Shown here piece by piece: positions 9,609 through 19,174 of a stretch of 64,000 nt of DNA. Within the stretch, counting starts at the first letter, position 1. Each line of letters begins with the position of its first letter. The position numbers were made by a program, and so were the translations under genes. The notes under the pieces were generated by a model. It was not told where the DNA came from. It ran no database searches and saw nothing but the letters and a program-made list of their open reading frames with translations. This DNA is from Balneola sp. (GTDB lineage Bacteria > Bacteroidota > Rhodothermia > Balneolales > Balneolaceae): NCBI GenBank assembly GCA_003712055.1, contig RHLJ01000004.1:310001-374000 (forward strand). Reading direction: 5' to 3'.

Positions 9609-9686
9609 GTCATCCTGAGGCTACTGCCGAAGGATCAACGTGGATATTGAGTAAGTATGATCCTTCGCAAGTATGCTCAGGATGAC
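9609..9686. repeat. Long imperfect palindrome (REP-like) between convergent genes
   Basis: A 29-base left arm (9609-9637, starting GTCATCCTGAGG and ending GAAGGATCA) is nearly complementary to the right arm (9658-9686, starting TGATCCTTCG and ending CAGGATGAC), with about a 20-base loop. The GTCATCCTGAG...GAAGGATC design resembles interspersed palindromes seen across many bacterial genomes, placed between genes. It lies between convergent hutG and the DMT gene and could act as a bidirectional terminator. Confidence 0.75.
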
Positions 9687-9692
9687 TACAGT

Positions 9693-10589
9693 CTACTCCG
9701 CTACCTCAACTTTCCGCTTCCTTGAAAGCCTCAGGGCAATCACATTACCAATGATAATCAACGCTGCACCTGAAAAGCTGATGACTGTCCAGGTATAGCC
9801 TTCCAGGAAAGTGGAAATGGTCAGTGCTATGATGGGAATAACCAGGGAAACATAAGCAGCCTTACTGGCACCGATTTTTCCAATCAATGTAAGGTAAGAG
9901 CCAAAGGCGATGATTGAACCAAAAATTGTGAGATATATCAATGACAGGGTATAATCGAGGGTCATTTCAAAGGTGGGGGTTTTCCCAGAAAAAATAGCCA
10001 CCAGGAACATCGCAACGGCTCCATAAAACATACCAAAGGCATTGGATTGAATAACCGGAATACCGGCGGCCTGGTTACGTGCCGATGTGATATTTCCAAA
10101 AGAAGCGATGATAGTTCCACCAATGGCCATGAGGAGTCCCATAATCTTGGTATCCGAAAAGGTGAAATGAGATAAATCCTCCTGGAAAATGAAGGCCGTT
10201 CCTATAATTCCCAACACTCCCCCGAAGATCACTTTCTTCTCAAAAGGAGTTTTAAGGAAAATCCTACTGTTGATCATGTTGAAGAAAACGAGCAGGGAGA
10301 AAATCAAGCCAACTACCCCACTGGTTAGATACAATTCCGACATATACATCAACCAGTAATTGAAACCGAATATCAGAAGGCCCTGGAGCAGAATGAAAGC
10401 ATGTTCCTTTCTGGTGAATTTTAGATTAAGCTTCATGATGGAACAAATCACCAGCATTAATACTCCCGCAAGTGCAAAACGATAGGATACTGAGAATAAA
10501 GGATCTACTTCACCAACCTGGAAAGTGATTACGTACCAGGTAGAACCCCAGATCAAACAGGGAGTGACAAAAAGGAGGATATTTTTCAA
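9693..10589 (-). CDS. EamA/DMT-family inner-membrane transporter
   Basis: A 298-residue protein with ten predicted membrane helices arranged as two EamA repeats (about 5-135 and 148-288). The start LFVTPCLIWGSTWYVITFQVG is the standard EamA opening (xWGS/T near helix 1). The C-terminus is basic and cytoplasmic (RLSRKRKVE). Family members export amino acids, metabolites or drugs; the substrate cannot be read. It is a single gene convergent with hutG. Confidence 0.9.
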   Translation of the reverse strand: MKNILLFVTPCLIWGSTWYVITFQVGEVDPLFSVSYRFALAGVLMLVICSIMKLNLKFTRKEHAFILLQGLLIFGFNYWLMYMSELYLTSGVVGLIFSLLVFFNMINSRIFLKTPFEKKVIFGGVLGIIGTAFIFQEDLSHFTFSDTKIMGLLMAIGGTIIASFGNITSARNQAAGIPVIQSNAFGMFYGAVAMFLVAIFSGKTPTFEMTLDYTLSLIYLTIFGSIIAFGSYLTLIGKIGASKAAYVSLVIPIIALTISTFLEGYTWTVISFSGAALIIIGNVIALRLSRKRKVEVAE

Positions 10590-10645
10590 ATCTTAGCCGT
10601 CTCAGCGTTCGGGAAAAATGTACACAAGACTTTTAAGGAATCCGA

Positions 10646-11392
10646 TCAGGAGATTGCAAAATCTTTTGCTGAAAGTGCCGCACCGATAATACCTGCGTGA
10701 TTACGACTTGCGGCAGGAACAACACGAGCTTCAACATCAATGTATTCTTTAAAAGAATCGAAATCTTTGCTTACACCTCCACCAATTATGAACAAGTCTG
10801 GCCAGAACAACGCTTCCATATATTGGAGGTATTTATTTACTCGCTTGCCCCATTTTTTCCAGCTCATCTCATTCTTTTCGCGAACGGAATTGGCTGAATA
10901 ATGCTCGGCCTTCTTTCCGTTTTTTAGATAAACATGGCCAAATTCTGTATTTGGAATCAATTGGTCATTTCGAAAGATTGCTGTTCCGATTCCTGTTCCG
11001 AAAGCAGCCATTACCACAGTACCATGTTCCCCAACTCCGGCGCCAAAGTTCATTTCGGCATAAGCGGCGGCATCCACATCATTAACTAAATGTACCGGGC
11101 ATCCAGTTTCTTTTTCAATTCGCTTAGACGCATTCACTCCAATCCAGGAGTTATCTATATTCGCAGCAGTTCTTATGATTTCATTTACAACCGCTGCGGG
11201 GAACCCACAACCGATTGGACCATGCCAATCAAAATGCCGAATGATTGCAATCATCGTTTCAATCATTGCATCCGGCGTGGCGGGTTGTGGGGTTACGAGC
11301 CGAAAACGCTCCGTAATTAACTCCCCTTTTTCTGTATCGACAATGGCTCCTTTTATCCCTGAGCCTCCAACATCTATTCCTAAAATTTGCAT
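10646..11392 (-). CDS. ppgK: Polyphosphate glucokinase (ROK family)
   Basis: A 248-residue cytoplasmic sugar kinase that phosphorylates glucose using polyphosphate (family members may also use ATP). It matches the actinobacterial PPGK pattern closely: phosphate loop [40 protein letters not shown], catalytic [30 protein letters not shown] and [13 protein letters not shown]. The size equals the polyphosphate-specific subgroup rather than the 300-plus residues of ordinary ROK kinases, and the ROK zinc motif is absent as expected. It stands alone between the DMT transporter and a secreted EEP protein. Confidence 0.9.
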   Translation of the reverse strand: MQILGIDVGGSGIKGAIVDTEKGELITERFRLVTPQPATPDAMIETMIAIIRHFDWHGPIGCGFPAAVVNEIIRTAANIDNSWIGVNASKRIEKETGCPVHLVNDVDAAAYAEMNFGAGVGEHGTVVMAAFGTGIGTAIFRNDQLIPNTEFGHVYLKNGKKAEHYSANSVREKNEMSWKKWGKRVNKYLQYMEALFWPDLFIIGGGVSKDFDSFKEYIDVEARVVPAASRNHAGIIGAALSAKDFAIS

Positions 11393-11431
11393 GGTCGAAT
11401 ATCAGCAAAGTAAACTGGCAATCAAAATGCC

Positions 11432-12397
11432 TTAGTCCGAAGCAACAATATCAGCGATCATGGGCAAATGGTCGGCAATAAAATCCATAGAATCAGGTGA
11501 AAAAGGGGTGAAGACCTGGACGGAATTAACAAGCTCAGGCATCATGAATTCATTAGGAATGATGTGATCGATTCTCCAAAATACTGAGTCAGCCGGATGT
11601 GAGAATATTCCAGTTCCAGCCAAAGGATCAATAAAACGTAAATCCGTTGAATCACCTAAAAAGGCGTTGAATTCATCACTATCAGGAGTAGCATTAAAAT
11701 CACCTACAACCAACAGGTTTTGATCATGATCCAGGCTTATAAATTTTGAGAATTGGTCCCTCATTAGGTTGATCATTCCTAGTCTCCATTGTTCATTTCG
11801 TTCTCCACGACCAGCTTTCAAATGCACTCCGGTAAGATTGAAGTCATACTCCTCATTTACTAATACATCCACTGACCACATCCTGTTATTAATAAAGGTC
11901 TGCATAGCTGGTGTTCCGTCGTCATTGGTTTGCCCAATAATTGGGGTATTGGAAGTAGCATAACTATAAAAAGTACCCAGAGGAACCCGGCTCAGAATCA
12001 CCACATTCATATACCAGTCATCACTTTCCAATCCTCCATACACCTGATAGCCTAATTCAGGGAAATATTCGTCTGCCAGAACCTTTGCATAGGTACTGCT
12101 TTCAAACTCCTGGAATACGACGATATCGGCATCAGCCAGTTTTAATACTTCTGCCAGTTGAGCTCTCCGTTCAGGCATATTTGTTGGAGGATTATCCTCA
12201 CGTCGGTTATTGATATATGGGTTATCGAAATCATCCACGAAATGCTCCACATTCCAACTCAATACCCGAACTGTATCGAGAGGGGTGTACCAAGCGGGCC
12301 ATGCTAGTTCAGATTGTGTAGTATTGTTGTCAGGATTTGGCTGATCGATAGAGCAGGCTAAAAAAAGAAGAGGGAGAAAAAGTAAAAATCGGTTCAT
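11432..12397 (-). CDS. Endonuclease/exonuclease/phosphatase-family lipoprotein
   Basis: A 321-residue protein with a lipoprotein signal (hydrophobic stretch then LFLAC, cysteine at residue 15), so it is anchored outside the cytoplasm. The EEP (DNase I-like) fold is shown by [11 protein letters not shown] at the start of the domain, the catalytic Glu in [21 protein letters not shown], and a terminal S-x-D-x-x-x-D-H-L-P. The family hydrolyses phosphodiesters in nucleic acids, sphingomyelin or phosphoinositides; the substrate is not clear. A second EEP protein is at 38784. Confidence 0.88.
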   Translation of the reverse strand: MNRFLLFLPLLFLACSIDQPNPDNNTTQSELAWPAWYTPLDTVRVLSWNVEHFVDDFDNPYINNRREDNPPTNMPERRAQLAEVLKLADADIVVFQEFESSTYAKVLADEYFPELGYQVYGGLESDDWYMNVVILSRVPLGTFYSYATSNTPIIGQTNDDGTPAMQTFINNRMWSVDVLVNEEYDFNLTGVHLKAGRGERNEQWRLGMINLMRDQFSKFISLDHDQNLLVVGDFNATPDSDEFNAFLGDSTDLRFIDPLAGTGIFSHPADSVFWRIDHIIPNEFMMPELVNSVQVFTPFSPDSMDFIADHLPMIADIVASD

Positions 12398-12446
12398 TAG
12401 ATAAAGTTTTTACCAATGATACCCAGGCTATGTTAAGCGGGTATAA

Positions 12447-12779
12447 TCAACCGGCGCAAGAAACACATCTTGTTGCATGAGGCATGTATTCCAATCGCCC
12501 AAAGGGAATTTCCTTTCCGCATTTTAGGCAACGTCCAAAGTCTTTTTCATCAATTCTATCCTGGGTTCGTTCTAGTCGTTTTAGCAGCTTTTCCTTATCC
12601 CTTAAAGCAGCATCGTTAATGGCTTTGTTATTGATGGCGTCCATTCTCGATACTCTTCCTATCGAGGCGTCCAAGGGAATCGGTTTGGTAAACTCCTTTA
12701 GCTCAGCTATTTCTTTATTCAAAGCCTGGATTTGAACTTTAATGATGGCACTAATTTTTTTCTTATCAGAAGTATTCAT
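12447..12779 (-). CDS. TraR/DksA-type zinc-finger protein
   Basis: A 110-residue cytoplasmic protein with an N-terminal coiled coil (about 10-80, including ELKEFTKPIPLD and KLLKRLERTQDRI) and a C-terminal four-cysteine zinc finger C-x2-C (CLKCGKEIPFGRLEYMP) with a second C-x2-C (RCVSC). This is the layout of DksA-like RNA-polymerase secondary-channel proteins, in a shortened form. The acidic tip residues of true DksA are not obvious, so it may be a TraR/YocK-like relative. Its start overlaps the end of the MFS gene by 14 bases. Confidence 0.88.
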   Translation of the reverse strand: MNTSDKKKISAIIKVQIQALNKEIAELKEFTKPIPLDASIGRVSRMDAINNKAINDAALRDKEKLLKRLERTQDRIDEKDFGRCLKCGKEIPFGRLEYMPHATRCVSCAG

Positions 12780-13956
12780 TTACCTCCTGTTTATACCTTG
12801 AGATAGCTAACAGTCCCAAAACGGGCCCAACCAGCATAATCAAGAATACCATTGGGTTTGAATTAGCAGACCAAATCAGGTTCACTAATTGAATACTTAC
12901 AATAGTAAGTGCAAATCCCAGGCTGTTCACAATAGTAAGCCCAGTGGCTACATACTCAGAAGGGGATGATTGAGCCACTAAGGTTGAAAATTGGGGACTA
13001 TCAGGGATCACAAAAATTCCCCAAATCAACATAACCAGCAGGAAAACAACAATAGGTGCAGAAAAGAGAAAGGGTAGAACCAGGCAACAAAGCCCAGAAA
13101 TGACCAGACTCACTATGGCCACCTGTTTACTTCGATTGCCAAGAGATAAATGCCCTCCTATGGCACAGCCCACACCCCCAATTCCAATAATGATAAAAGC
13201 CCACAAGGAAATACTGATAGACTCGAGTTCATTAGTGGCCAGGTAGTAAGCAAGCATGATCGGGACAAAGGCCCAAAAGGTATAGAGTTCCCACATATGT
13301 CCGAAATAACCAAAAGCAGCCGATCGGAAATTGGGGATCTTGAATAGCTCCAGGATAGCACGGACTTCAATTTTTGAGTTGGAGTTCTTTTGGCGATTAG
13401 GTCCGTCCTTAACAGTCAGGAATAAAAGAATTCCTCCAAACGAAGCCAGGATGGATGTTCCAATAATCACCGAATGCCAGGAAAAAGAGCTGCCGGAATA
13501 CTTAAGTAAGTGAGGAAAAGCTGTTCCCAAAACAAGTGCCCCCACTAAATAGCCCAGGGCTTTTCCCAATCCTTCTTTGTGCCAGTCGGAGGCTATTTTC
13601 ATTCCCACCGGATAAATCCCAGCAAGGAAAAAACCAGTCGCTAATCGGGCAAACATGATCTCGGTAAAATTAGTACTCCAAATGGCGGTCAGGTTAGCTA
13701 AAGCTCCGGCCAGGCTACAAAAAAGGAAAACCTTAACCGGAGAAAAGCGATCAGCCAGGTTAATGAAAGCAAAAACCAGGGTGCCAATAATAAAGCCAGA
13801 TTGTACAGCCATGGTGATGAAGCCTACAAACATCTCCAGCAAATTGAGTTCTGCAATCAGGTCGTCAACAACGGCATTTCCTGCAAACCAAAGAGAAGTT
13901 CCTGCAAATTGGGCAAATACTATGACCGGTAATATATGTTTGGGGTTAGCCTGCAC
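12766..13956 (-). CDS. MFS transporter
   Basis: A 12-helix major facilitator superfamily permease of about 396 residues. Helix 1 is HILPVIVFAQFAGTSLWFAGNAV, and the conserved loop 2-3 is INLADRFSPVKVF, a degenerate form of the G-x-x-x-D-R-x-G motif. I place the start at GTG 13956 (MQANPKHILPV); the frame is open further to a TTG at 14004, but that adds a hydrophobic stretch not expected in the family. The substrate is unknown. It forms a unit with the DksA-like gene. A run of heptamer repeats lies upstream. Confidence 0.85.
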   Translation of the reverse strand: MQANPKHILPVIVFAQFAGTSLWFAGNAVVDDLIAELNLLEMFVGFITMAVQSGFIIGTLVFAFINLADRFSPVKVFLFCSLAGALANLTAIWSTNFTEIMFARLATGFFLAGIYPVGMKIASDWHKEGLGKALGYLVGALVLGTAFPHLLKYSGSSFSWHSVIIGTSILASFGGILLFLTVKDGPNRQKNSNSKIEVRAILELFKIPNFRSAAFGYFGHMWELYTFWAFVPIMLAYYLATNELESISISLWAFIIIGIGGVGCAIGGHLSLGNRSKQVAIVSLVISGLCCLVLPFLFSAPIVVFLLVMLIWGIFVIPDSPQFSTLVAQSSPSEYVATGLTIVNSLGFALTIVSIQLVNLIWSANSNPMVFLIMLVGPVLGLLAISRYKQEVNEYF

Positions 13957-14013
13957 CTGCCAAATAAACAAAACTAAGTATGCATTGACAATGTGATTAT
14001 CCAATTATCAATT

Positions 14014-14052
14014 GTTCAATGTTCAATGTTCAATGTTCAATGTTCAATGTTC
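14014..14052. repeat. Tandem heptamer repeat (GTTCAAT)5
   Basis: Five exact copies of GTTCAAT occupy 14014-14048, followed by a partial GTTC. The array lies in the 160-base gap between the divergent MFS and Asp-box genes. A unit of seven is not divisible by three, and the array is non-coding in either gene, so copy-number slippage could change promoter spacing. Confidence 0.9.
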
Positions 14053-14117
14053 GATTCCCTTCCGCTTGGCAATTTTTTTTAGCATACTATGTTAGTGCCT
14101 AATAAGTCGTTTGTGTT

Positions 14118-16757
14118 ATGAAGCTATTCAAACTTGCCTGCCTTTGTACTCTTGTTCTATTCGGAATTCTCTTTTTTATAGAACCCCCTACTGAACAAAA
14201 TCAGCTTTTAACTCCTGAAGATGGCCCTGCAACAGGGGCCAAACTTGCCCTGGATTATGTGAGTTTGGCCAGAAGCTATCCCAATTTTACAATTCCGGAT
14301 CAGGGTTTTGCTCAGGCTTTCGAGGAAGTTCAAGTTTCTAATGAAAGAGCAAAAGCGAAAGGATTTGTGAACCCAGATTGGACAGCTATGGGCCCGATTA
14401 ACATCGGAGGGAGAACTTTGGCTTTGGCTATTCATCCTGATACTCCTGATATCATGTTTGCAGGCTCGGCTAGCGGAGGGATTTGGAAAACTACTTCGGC
14501 CGGAGTTGGACTAAATGCCTGGGAATATGTGAGTACCGGTTTTCCTGTTCTTGGAGTAGCAGCGATAGCGATGGATCCTCAAAATCCAGATGTGATGTAC
14601 ATTGGTACAGGCGAATCTTATGGTACAGAAACTCTCATGCCCGGTGTTGGTCCGGTACGAACTACTCGTGGAAGCTATGGGATAGGAATCCTTAGAACAG
14701 AAGATGGAGGTGAAACCTGGGAGAAAAGCCTGGATTGGACCGTTGATCAACGGCGAGCAGTACAGAAAATCCAGGTAAATCCGCAGAATTCATTATCAGT
14801 TTGGGCAGCTACTACAGAAGGAACCTACAGAACCTTGGACGGAGGTGAAACCTGGGAGCTTATTCATAATGTGGCTATGGCCACGGATATTGCCATTAAT
14901 CCTGTTGATACCACTAAGGTATTTATTACGAATGGCGGACAGGGAAGTATTGGTCATGGAGTATATAGAACTATAAATGGTGGGGAGAGCTTTGAGCAGG
15001 TGAGCCTGTCTAGCTTTGGCGGGCCGATTAGTTTTCAGGGAAAACCCGTGCTTGATATGTCACGAAGCGACCCTGATGTAGTAGTTGTAAGCATAGGGAA
15101 TTCGAATGGAGCAATTGGTGCCGTTGAAGAAGCTAACAAAACCTGGCTAATGAGAACAGAAGATGGTGGCTCCACCTGGACTACAGAATTTGAAAGCAAT
15201 GATTTTTATGCCCGATTTCAAGGATGGTATTCCCATGCAGTAGCCATTCATCCAACTAACCCGGATTTGATCTGGGCTACCGGGCAGCCCGAATTACTAT
15301 ATAGGTCAACTAATGGCGGTAGTAATATGGATACCGTATTTGCTAATCCTGCTCAACCTGCTGGTCCTAACGACTTTGGAGATCTATATCCTTTTTTAAG
15401 CAATTGGGCCGACCATCATGATATTGTATTCCATCCCCAAAATTCTAACATCATTTACTTTATAAACGATGGAGGAATTTTTAGAACTACTGATGGAGGT
15501 ACCACCCTTGAAAATTGTAATTCAGGATACCAGACCGTTCAATTCTATAATGGAGTATCTAACTCCAATACGAATGGCTCATTGATGTTGGGAGGTCTTC
15601 AGGACAATAATAGTATTATTTACGAAGGAGATTTAAACTGGAGAAGGGGATGGGCTGGTGATGGTGCATGGACTGCTTTAAACCAGGATAATAATAACAT
15701 AGCCTATCTTTCTGCTCAATTTGCACAGGCTGTTAAAACGGACGATCTATTTACCCAGTCTCAATTCGGAGATACCTGGGCTCGACCAAGCTTTGAGTTG
15801 TTTCCTACTTCAGAAGCTAATTTTATTGCTCCATTTGTATTAAGCCCGGTAGACAATACCACCATGTATATGGGTGGGGAAAGAATTTATAAATCCGAAG
15901 ATGGTGGCGATTCCTGGTTTGCTACAAATTCAAACCTAAACCTGGATGGAAACTCTATGTCGGCAATGGCTGCTTCCCACCAAAGTGTAGACGTAGTTTA
16001 TGCTACCTCAAGTCCGAAAGTAACCCGATCGGGAGTATATAGGACAATTAATGGAGGAGATACATGGATAAATATTACTAATGATCTTCCCGACCGTTTC
16101 CCTACTGATATTGTGGTAGATCCTAATAATGATGAGATTGTCTACATCACCTTTGCAGGTTTTGAAAGCTCTCATCTTTTCAAATCTATTGATGGAGGGG
16201 CTAACTGGATAGATATTGGCGGCGGCTTACCTGATCTGCCTACCTGGGCGGTAACGGTTGACCCACAATTTCCGGATCATATTTTTGTAGGTAATGAAAT
16301 TGGAGTCTTTCAATCATTAGATGGAGGGGAAACCTGGGAAAACATCAATGGAAATTTGCCCGATGCTGTATTTGCCATGGATTTAGTGATTTCTCAATCA
16401 AACAGAATGCTTAGGGTTGCTACCCATGGAAATGGGGCTTATGAAATGAATTTGCCTCAAGGTTCCCCAAATGAACCAGAATACGATTTTCCGGGAGCTA
16501 TCAGATTAGGGAATAATTACCCAAATCCGTTCAATCCTTCTACCATAATTCCTTATGAACTGAAGCAGCAGGGTCAGGTTAGTTTGAAAGTGTATGATGT
16601 AAACGGGAGGTTGGTTCAAACCCTGGTGGATAGGGTACAGGGAGCAGGAGAATTTTATGTTTCTTTTGAAGCTAGCGAACTACCAAGTGGAACTTATTTC
16701 TACCAGTTAAGAGCAGGCGGTGAAGTTGAAATAGGTAGGATGTTGCTGGTGAAGTAG
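14118..16757 (+). CDS. Large secreted VPS10/Asp-box repeat protein with type IX sorting tail
   Basis: An 879-residue secreted protein. Residues 1-20 form an export signal. The middle is a beta-propeller built from BNR/Asp-box repeats: at least nine (S/T)-x-DGG-x-(T/S)-W units are visible, such as TEDGGETWEKS, TLDGGETWELI, TEDGGSTWTTE, SEDGGDSWFAT, SIDGGANWIDI and SLDGGETWENI. These VPS10/sortilin-type folds occur in glycan-binding proteins, peptidases and xyloglucanases. The last ~80 residues (NYPNPFNPSTIIPYELKQQG) are a T9SS type A sorting domain, so the protein is exported by the type IX route and attached to or released from the cell surface. No catalytic residues are recognisable. Confidence 0.92.
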   Translation: MKLFKLACLCTLVLFGILFFIEPPTEQNQLLTPEDGPATGAKLALDYVSLARSYPNFTIPDQGFAQAFEEVQVSNERAKAKGFVNPDWTAMGPINIGGRTLALAIHPDTPDIMFAGSASGGIWKTTSAGVGLNAWEYVSTGFPVLGVAAIAMDPQNPDVMYIGTGESYGTETLMPGVGPVRTTRGSYGIGILRTEDGGETWEKSLDWTVDQRRAVQKIQVNPQNSLSVWAATTEGTYRTLDGGETWELIHNVAMATDIAINPVDTTKVFITNGGQGSIGHGVYRTINGGESFEQVSLSSFGGPISFQGKPVLDMSRSDPDVVVVSIGNSNGAIGAVEEANKTWLMRTEDGGSTWTTEFESNDFYARFQGWYSHAVAIHPTNPDLIWATGQPELLYRSTNGGSNMDTVFANPAQPAGPNDFGDLYPFLSNWADHHDIVFHPQNSNIIYFINDGGIFRTTDGGTTLENCNSGYQTVQFYNGVSNSNTNGSLMLGGLQDNNSIIYEGDLNWRRGWAGDGAWTALNQDNNNIAYLSAQFAQAVKTDDLFTQSQFGDTWARPSFELFPTSEANFIAPFVLSPVDNTTMYMGGERIYKSEDGGDSWFATNSNLNLDGNSMSAMAASHQSVDVVYATSSPKVTRSGVYRTINGGDTWINITNDLPDRFPTDIVVDPNNDEIVYITFAGFESSHLFKSIDGGANWIDIGGGLPDLPTWAVTVDPQFPDHIFVGNEIGVFQSLDGGETWENINGNLPDAVFAMDLVISQSNRMLRVATHGNGAYEMNLPQGSPNEPEYDFPGAIRLGNNYPNPFNPSTIIPYELKQQGQVSLKVYDVNGRLVQTLVDRVQGAGEFYVSFEASELPSGTYFYQLRAGGEVEIGRMLLVK

Positions 16758-16788
16758 TTGTTAGCGTGAATCGAAAGCCTTTTCATCA

Positions 16789-16822
16789 GTCATTCTGAAA
16801 TTATTTCAGGATCTCTAGAGAT
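16789..16822. repeat. Palindromic half-element with GTCATTCTGAAA...CAGGATCTC
   Basis: GTCATTCTGAAATTATTTCAGGATCTC contains a short inverted pair (CTGAAA / TTTCAG), and directly after it ATCTCTAGAGAT is a perfect 12-base palindrome. It looks like a decayed copy of the interspersed palindrome family also represented at 9609-9686. It lies downstream of the Asp-box gene and may act in transcription termination. Confidence 0.55.
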
Positions 16823-16923
16823 TAAACCGCTGGAAAGAAGCTGTATTTTATCAACAAATTGATCTTCACAGATTCCGGGTCCCGCAACGGAATGACCTTT
16901 AATAGTTTGTTTGCTATTACCAG

Positions 16924-17400
16924 TTATAAGATTGCTCTTAGGAATGCGAAAGCAATCATAGCTGCTACTACTACTTTAATCATAGTTCCTGTAAGGAAGC
17001 CTACAAAAGATCCCCAGGCAGATTTAAGTGCAATATTAGCATCTTGCTTGTAGATGAATTCACCAACAAAAGCTCCTACAAGTGTGCCAAGGAAAAAGCC
17101 TACTGGCGGGAAGAAAAGTGTTCCTATTATCATACCAATGGTACTACCGGTAACTCCATAGGAAGAGCCACCAAACCTTTTTGTCGTGTACATGGGAATC
17201 ACGTTTTCAAGCACTAAAATACTTACCACTATAACCCCCCATGCAACCAGGAAGAATGTTGAGAACTGTGCAACTCCACTAAGTTGAAGAATCCAAAGAG
17301 CTGCATAACTGAATGGTAAACCGGGCATAACCGGAAGAAAAGCACCGACTAGACCGATTAGAATACAAATAACACCGAGGGCAATCCAAAGTAGTTCCAT
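16924..17400 (-). CDS. DUF456 family membrane protein
   Basis: A 158-residue, very hydrophobic protein with four to five membrane helices. It shows the DUF456 pattern: an opening G-x-x-G-A-F-L-P-x-x-P-G-x-P (GLVGAFLPVMPGLPFSY) and an interior glycine-rich segment (TGSTIGMIIGTLFFPPVGFFLGTLVGAFVGE). Members are small inner-membrane proteins of unknown role. It is a single gene, divergent from the peptide transporter. Confidence 0.88.
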   Translation of the reverse strand: MELLWIALGVICILIGLVGAFLPVMPGLPFSYAALWILQLSGVAQFSTFFLVAWGVIVVSILVLENVIPMYTTKRFGGSSYGVTGSTIGMIIGTLFFPPVGFFLGTLVGAFVGEFIYKQDANIALKSAWGSFVGFLTGTMIKVVVAAMIAFAFLRAIL

Positions 17401-17563
17401 AGCGAAAAAATTTACTCAAACTCACACGAATACCGAACATCAAAGTTTCGAATTGATCAAAAACATTAGAAAAGCGCTTTTTTAAATCTCGCTTGCGGTG
17501 TACAGAGCGTTTAGGTATCATCAACGCACTTTATATGTTGTAACAGCTAATTAAACTACCTCT

Positions 17564-19120
17564 ATGTCAAATCCAGACAATGGCTCAGGCGCTACTTTTT
17601 TTGGACATCCGCGCGGGTTAGCCACTTTATTCTTTACAGAAATGTTCGAGCGCTTCAGCTACTATGGGATGAGGGCTCTTCTTATCCTTTTCATGACCAA
17701 AGCGATCATGGATGGTGGTCTGGGTATTGATGATCAAAATGCGGGGGCAATTTATGGCTTGTACACCATGGGCGTTTATCTATTGGCACTTCCTGGGGGC
17801 TGGATAGCCGACAGATTACTCGGTCTCAAAAGATCGGTTTGGTGGGGTGGAATCATAATCGCTCTTGGACACTTTACAATTGCTATTCCTGGTTTCATAG
17901 AAGTACTTGGTATGAACCCCGCAGAAACGGTCACAAAACTGGATACTTATCCATTCTTTTTAGGATTGATTTTAGTAGCAGCTGGAACAGGACTTCTAAA
18001 GCCTAATGTAAGTTCTGTAGTTGGTTCTCTGTACCCCGAAAGTGAAAGTGCAAAAAGGGATGCCGGCTTTTCTATTTTTTATTCTGGTATCAATATTGGG
18101 GCGCTGTTTGGTCCACTTATCGCCAGTTCCTTAGGGGAAGGAATTAACTGGCACTTAGGATTCGGTGCTGCAGGATTGTTTATGGTGTTTGGTTTAATTC
18201 AATACCGATATACTGAGAAGTATTTGGATGGAATAGGGGACGCTCCGACATTTGAAACAGAAGATGAGATTGCAGCAAAAAATAAAATTGTTCGCAACCT
18301 GTCTATCGCTTTAGGACTCAGTATTTTAGTTATAGTATTGGCATTTTCGGGCATTATACCAATTGATGCGGTGTACATCGCAGATATTTCTGGTTATCTG
18401 ATTGTTGGCTCAGCCCTCCTTTTCTTAGGGTATGTGGCCTTTTTTGGTGGTCTTAACGATGATGAGAAAAAGAAGGTTGGAGCAATAGGTATTGTATTTG
18501 TGTTTTCAGCCATGTTCTGGTCTGGCTTTGAACAAGCAGGGTCAACGCTCAATTTATTTGCCGATCGTTTTACTAACCGTGAATTTTTAGGATTTACTAT
18601 AGCTGCCGGAGCATTTCAATCTATCAATGCTCTGTTCATTATCATATTTGCCCCAATTTTTGGAGCAATGTGGGTGTGGCTAGCCCGAAAAAACCTGGAA
18701 CCATCAAGCCCACTTAAATTTGCTCTGGGTCTAATCTTACTTGGTATAGGATTCCTGGTTATGTTCTTCGCTGCAAAAATTGCCGCTTCGGGAGATTTAG
18801 CAGCACCAACCTGGTTAATATTTACCTATCTGTTTCACACCTTTGGAGAGCTTAGTTTAAGTCCGGTAGGCTTAAGTCTAACGACAAAGCTTGCCCCTAA
18901 GAAATACTATGGACAAATGATGGGTGTTTGGTTTATGTCCGTTTCACTCGGAAACTTAATCGCTGGTCGAATAGGTGGGGAGATTTCCGGTGAAAGCACG
19001 GAAGCATTGGCTCAAATGCCAGATCAATATTTAATGATCGTATATACAACTGTAGGTGCAGGTTTCTTACTCTTGTTACTTATCAAACCAATGAAGAAGT
19101 TGATGGGTAATGTTCATTAA
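17564..19120 (+). CDS. Peptide MFS transporter (POT/PTR family)
   Basis: A 518-residue proton-coupled di/tripeptide symporter of the inner membrane. The diagnostic E-x-x-E-R-F-x-Y-Y-G motif is complete (EMFERFSYYGMRALL) and sits on helix 1, where it couples protons to transport. The second PTR signature is seen as FSIFYSGINIGALFGPLI. About 14 helices are predicted, as is usual for bacterial POTs. It follows a free-standing promoter region and ends at a clear terminator, so it is monocistronic. It could bring in peptides that feed the hut pathway and the M20 peptidase neighbours. Confidence 0.95.
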   Translation: MSNPDNGSGATFFGHPRGLATLFFTEMFERFSYYGMRALLILFMTKAIMDGGLGIDDQNAGAIYGLYTMGVYLLALPGGWIADRLLGLKRSVWWGGIIIALGHFTIAIPGFIEVLGMNPAETVTKLDTYPFFLGLILVAAGTGLLKPNVSSVVGSLYPESESAKRDAGFSIFYSGINIGALFGPLIASSLGEGINWHLGFGAAGLFMVFGLIQYRYTEKYLDGIGDAPTFETEDEIAAKNKIVRNLSIALGLSILVIVLAFSGIIPIDAVYIADISGYLIVGSALLFLGYVAFFGGLNDDEKKKVGAIGIVFVFSAMFWSGFEQAGSTLNLFADRFTNREFLGFTIAAGAFQSINALFIIIFAPIFGAMWVWLARKNLEPSSPLKFALGLILLGIGFLVMFFAAKIAASGDLAAPTWLIFTYLFHTFGELSLSPVGLSLTTKLAPKKYYGQMMGVWFMSVSLGNLIAGRIGGEISGESTEALAQMPDQYLMIVYTTVGAGFLLLLLIKPMKKLMGNVH

Positions 19121-19140
19121 TGTATAAATCATGAAACTAG

Positions 19141-19174
19141 AAAAGGCTCTCAACTACAGAGCCTTTTCTTTTTT
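19141..19174. terminator. Bidirectional intrinsic terminator
   Basis: A perfect 10-bp stem AAAAGGCTCT (19141-19150) / AGAGCCTTTT (19158-19167) followed by a T-run separates the convergent peptide transporter and M20 genes. Confidence 0.9.
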
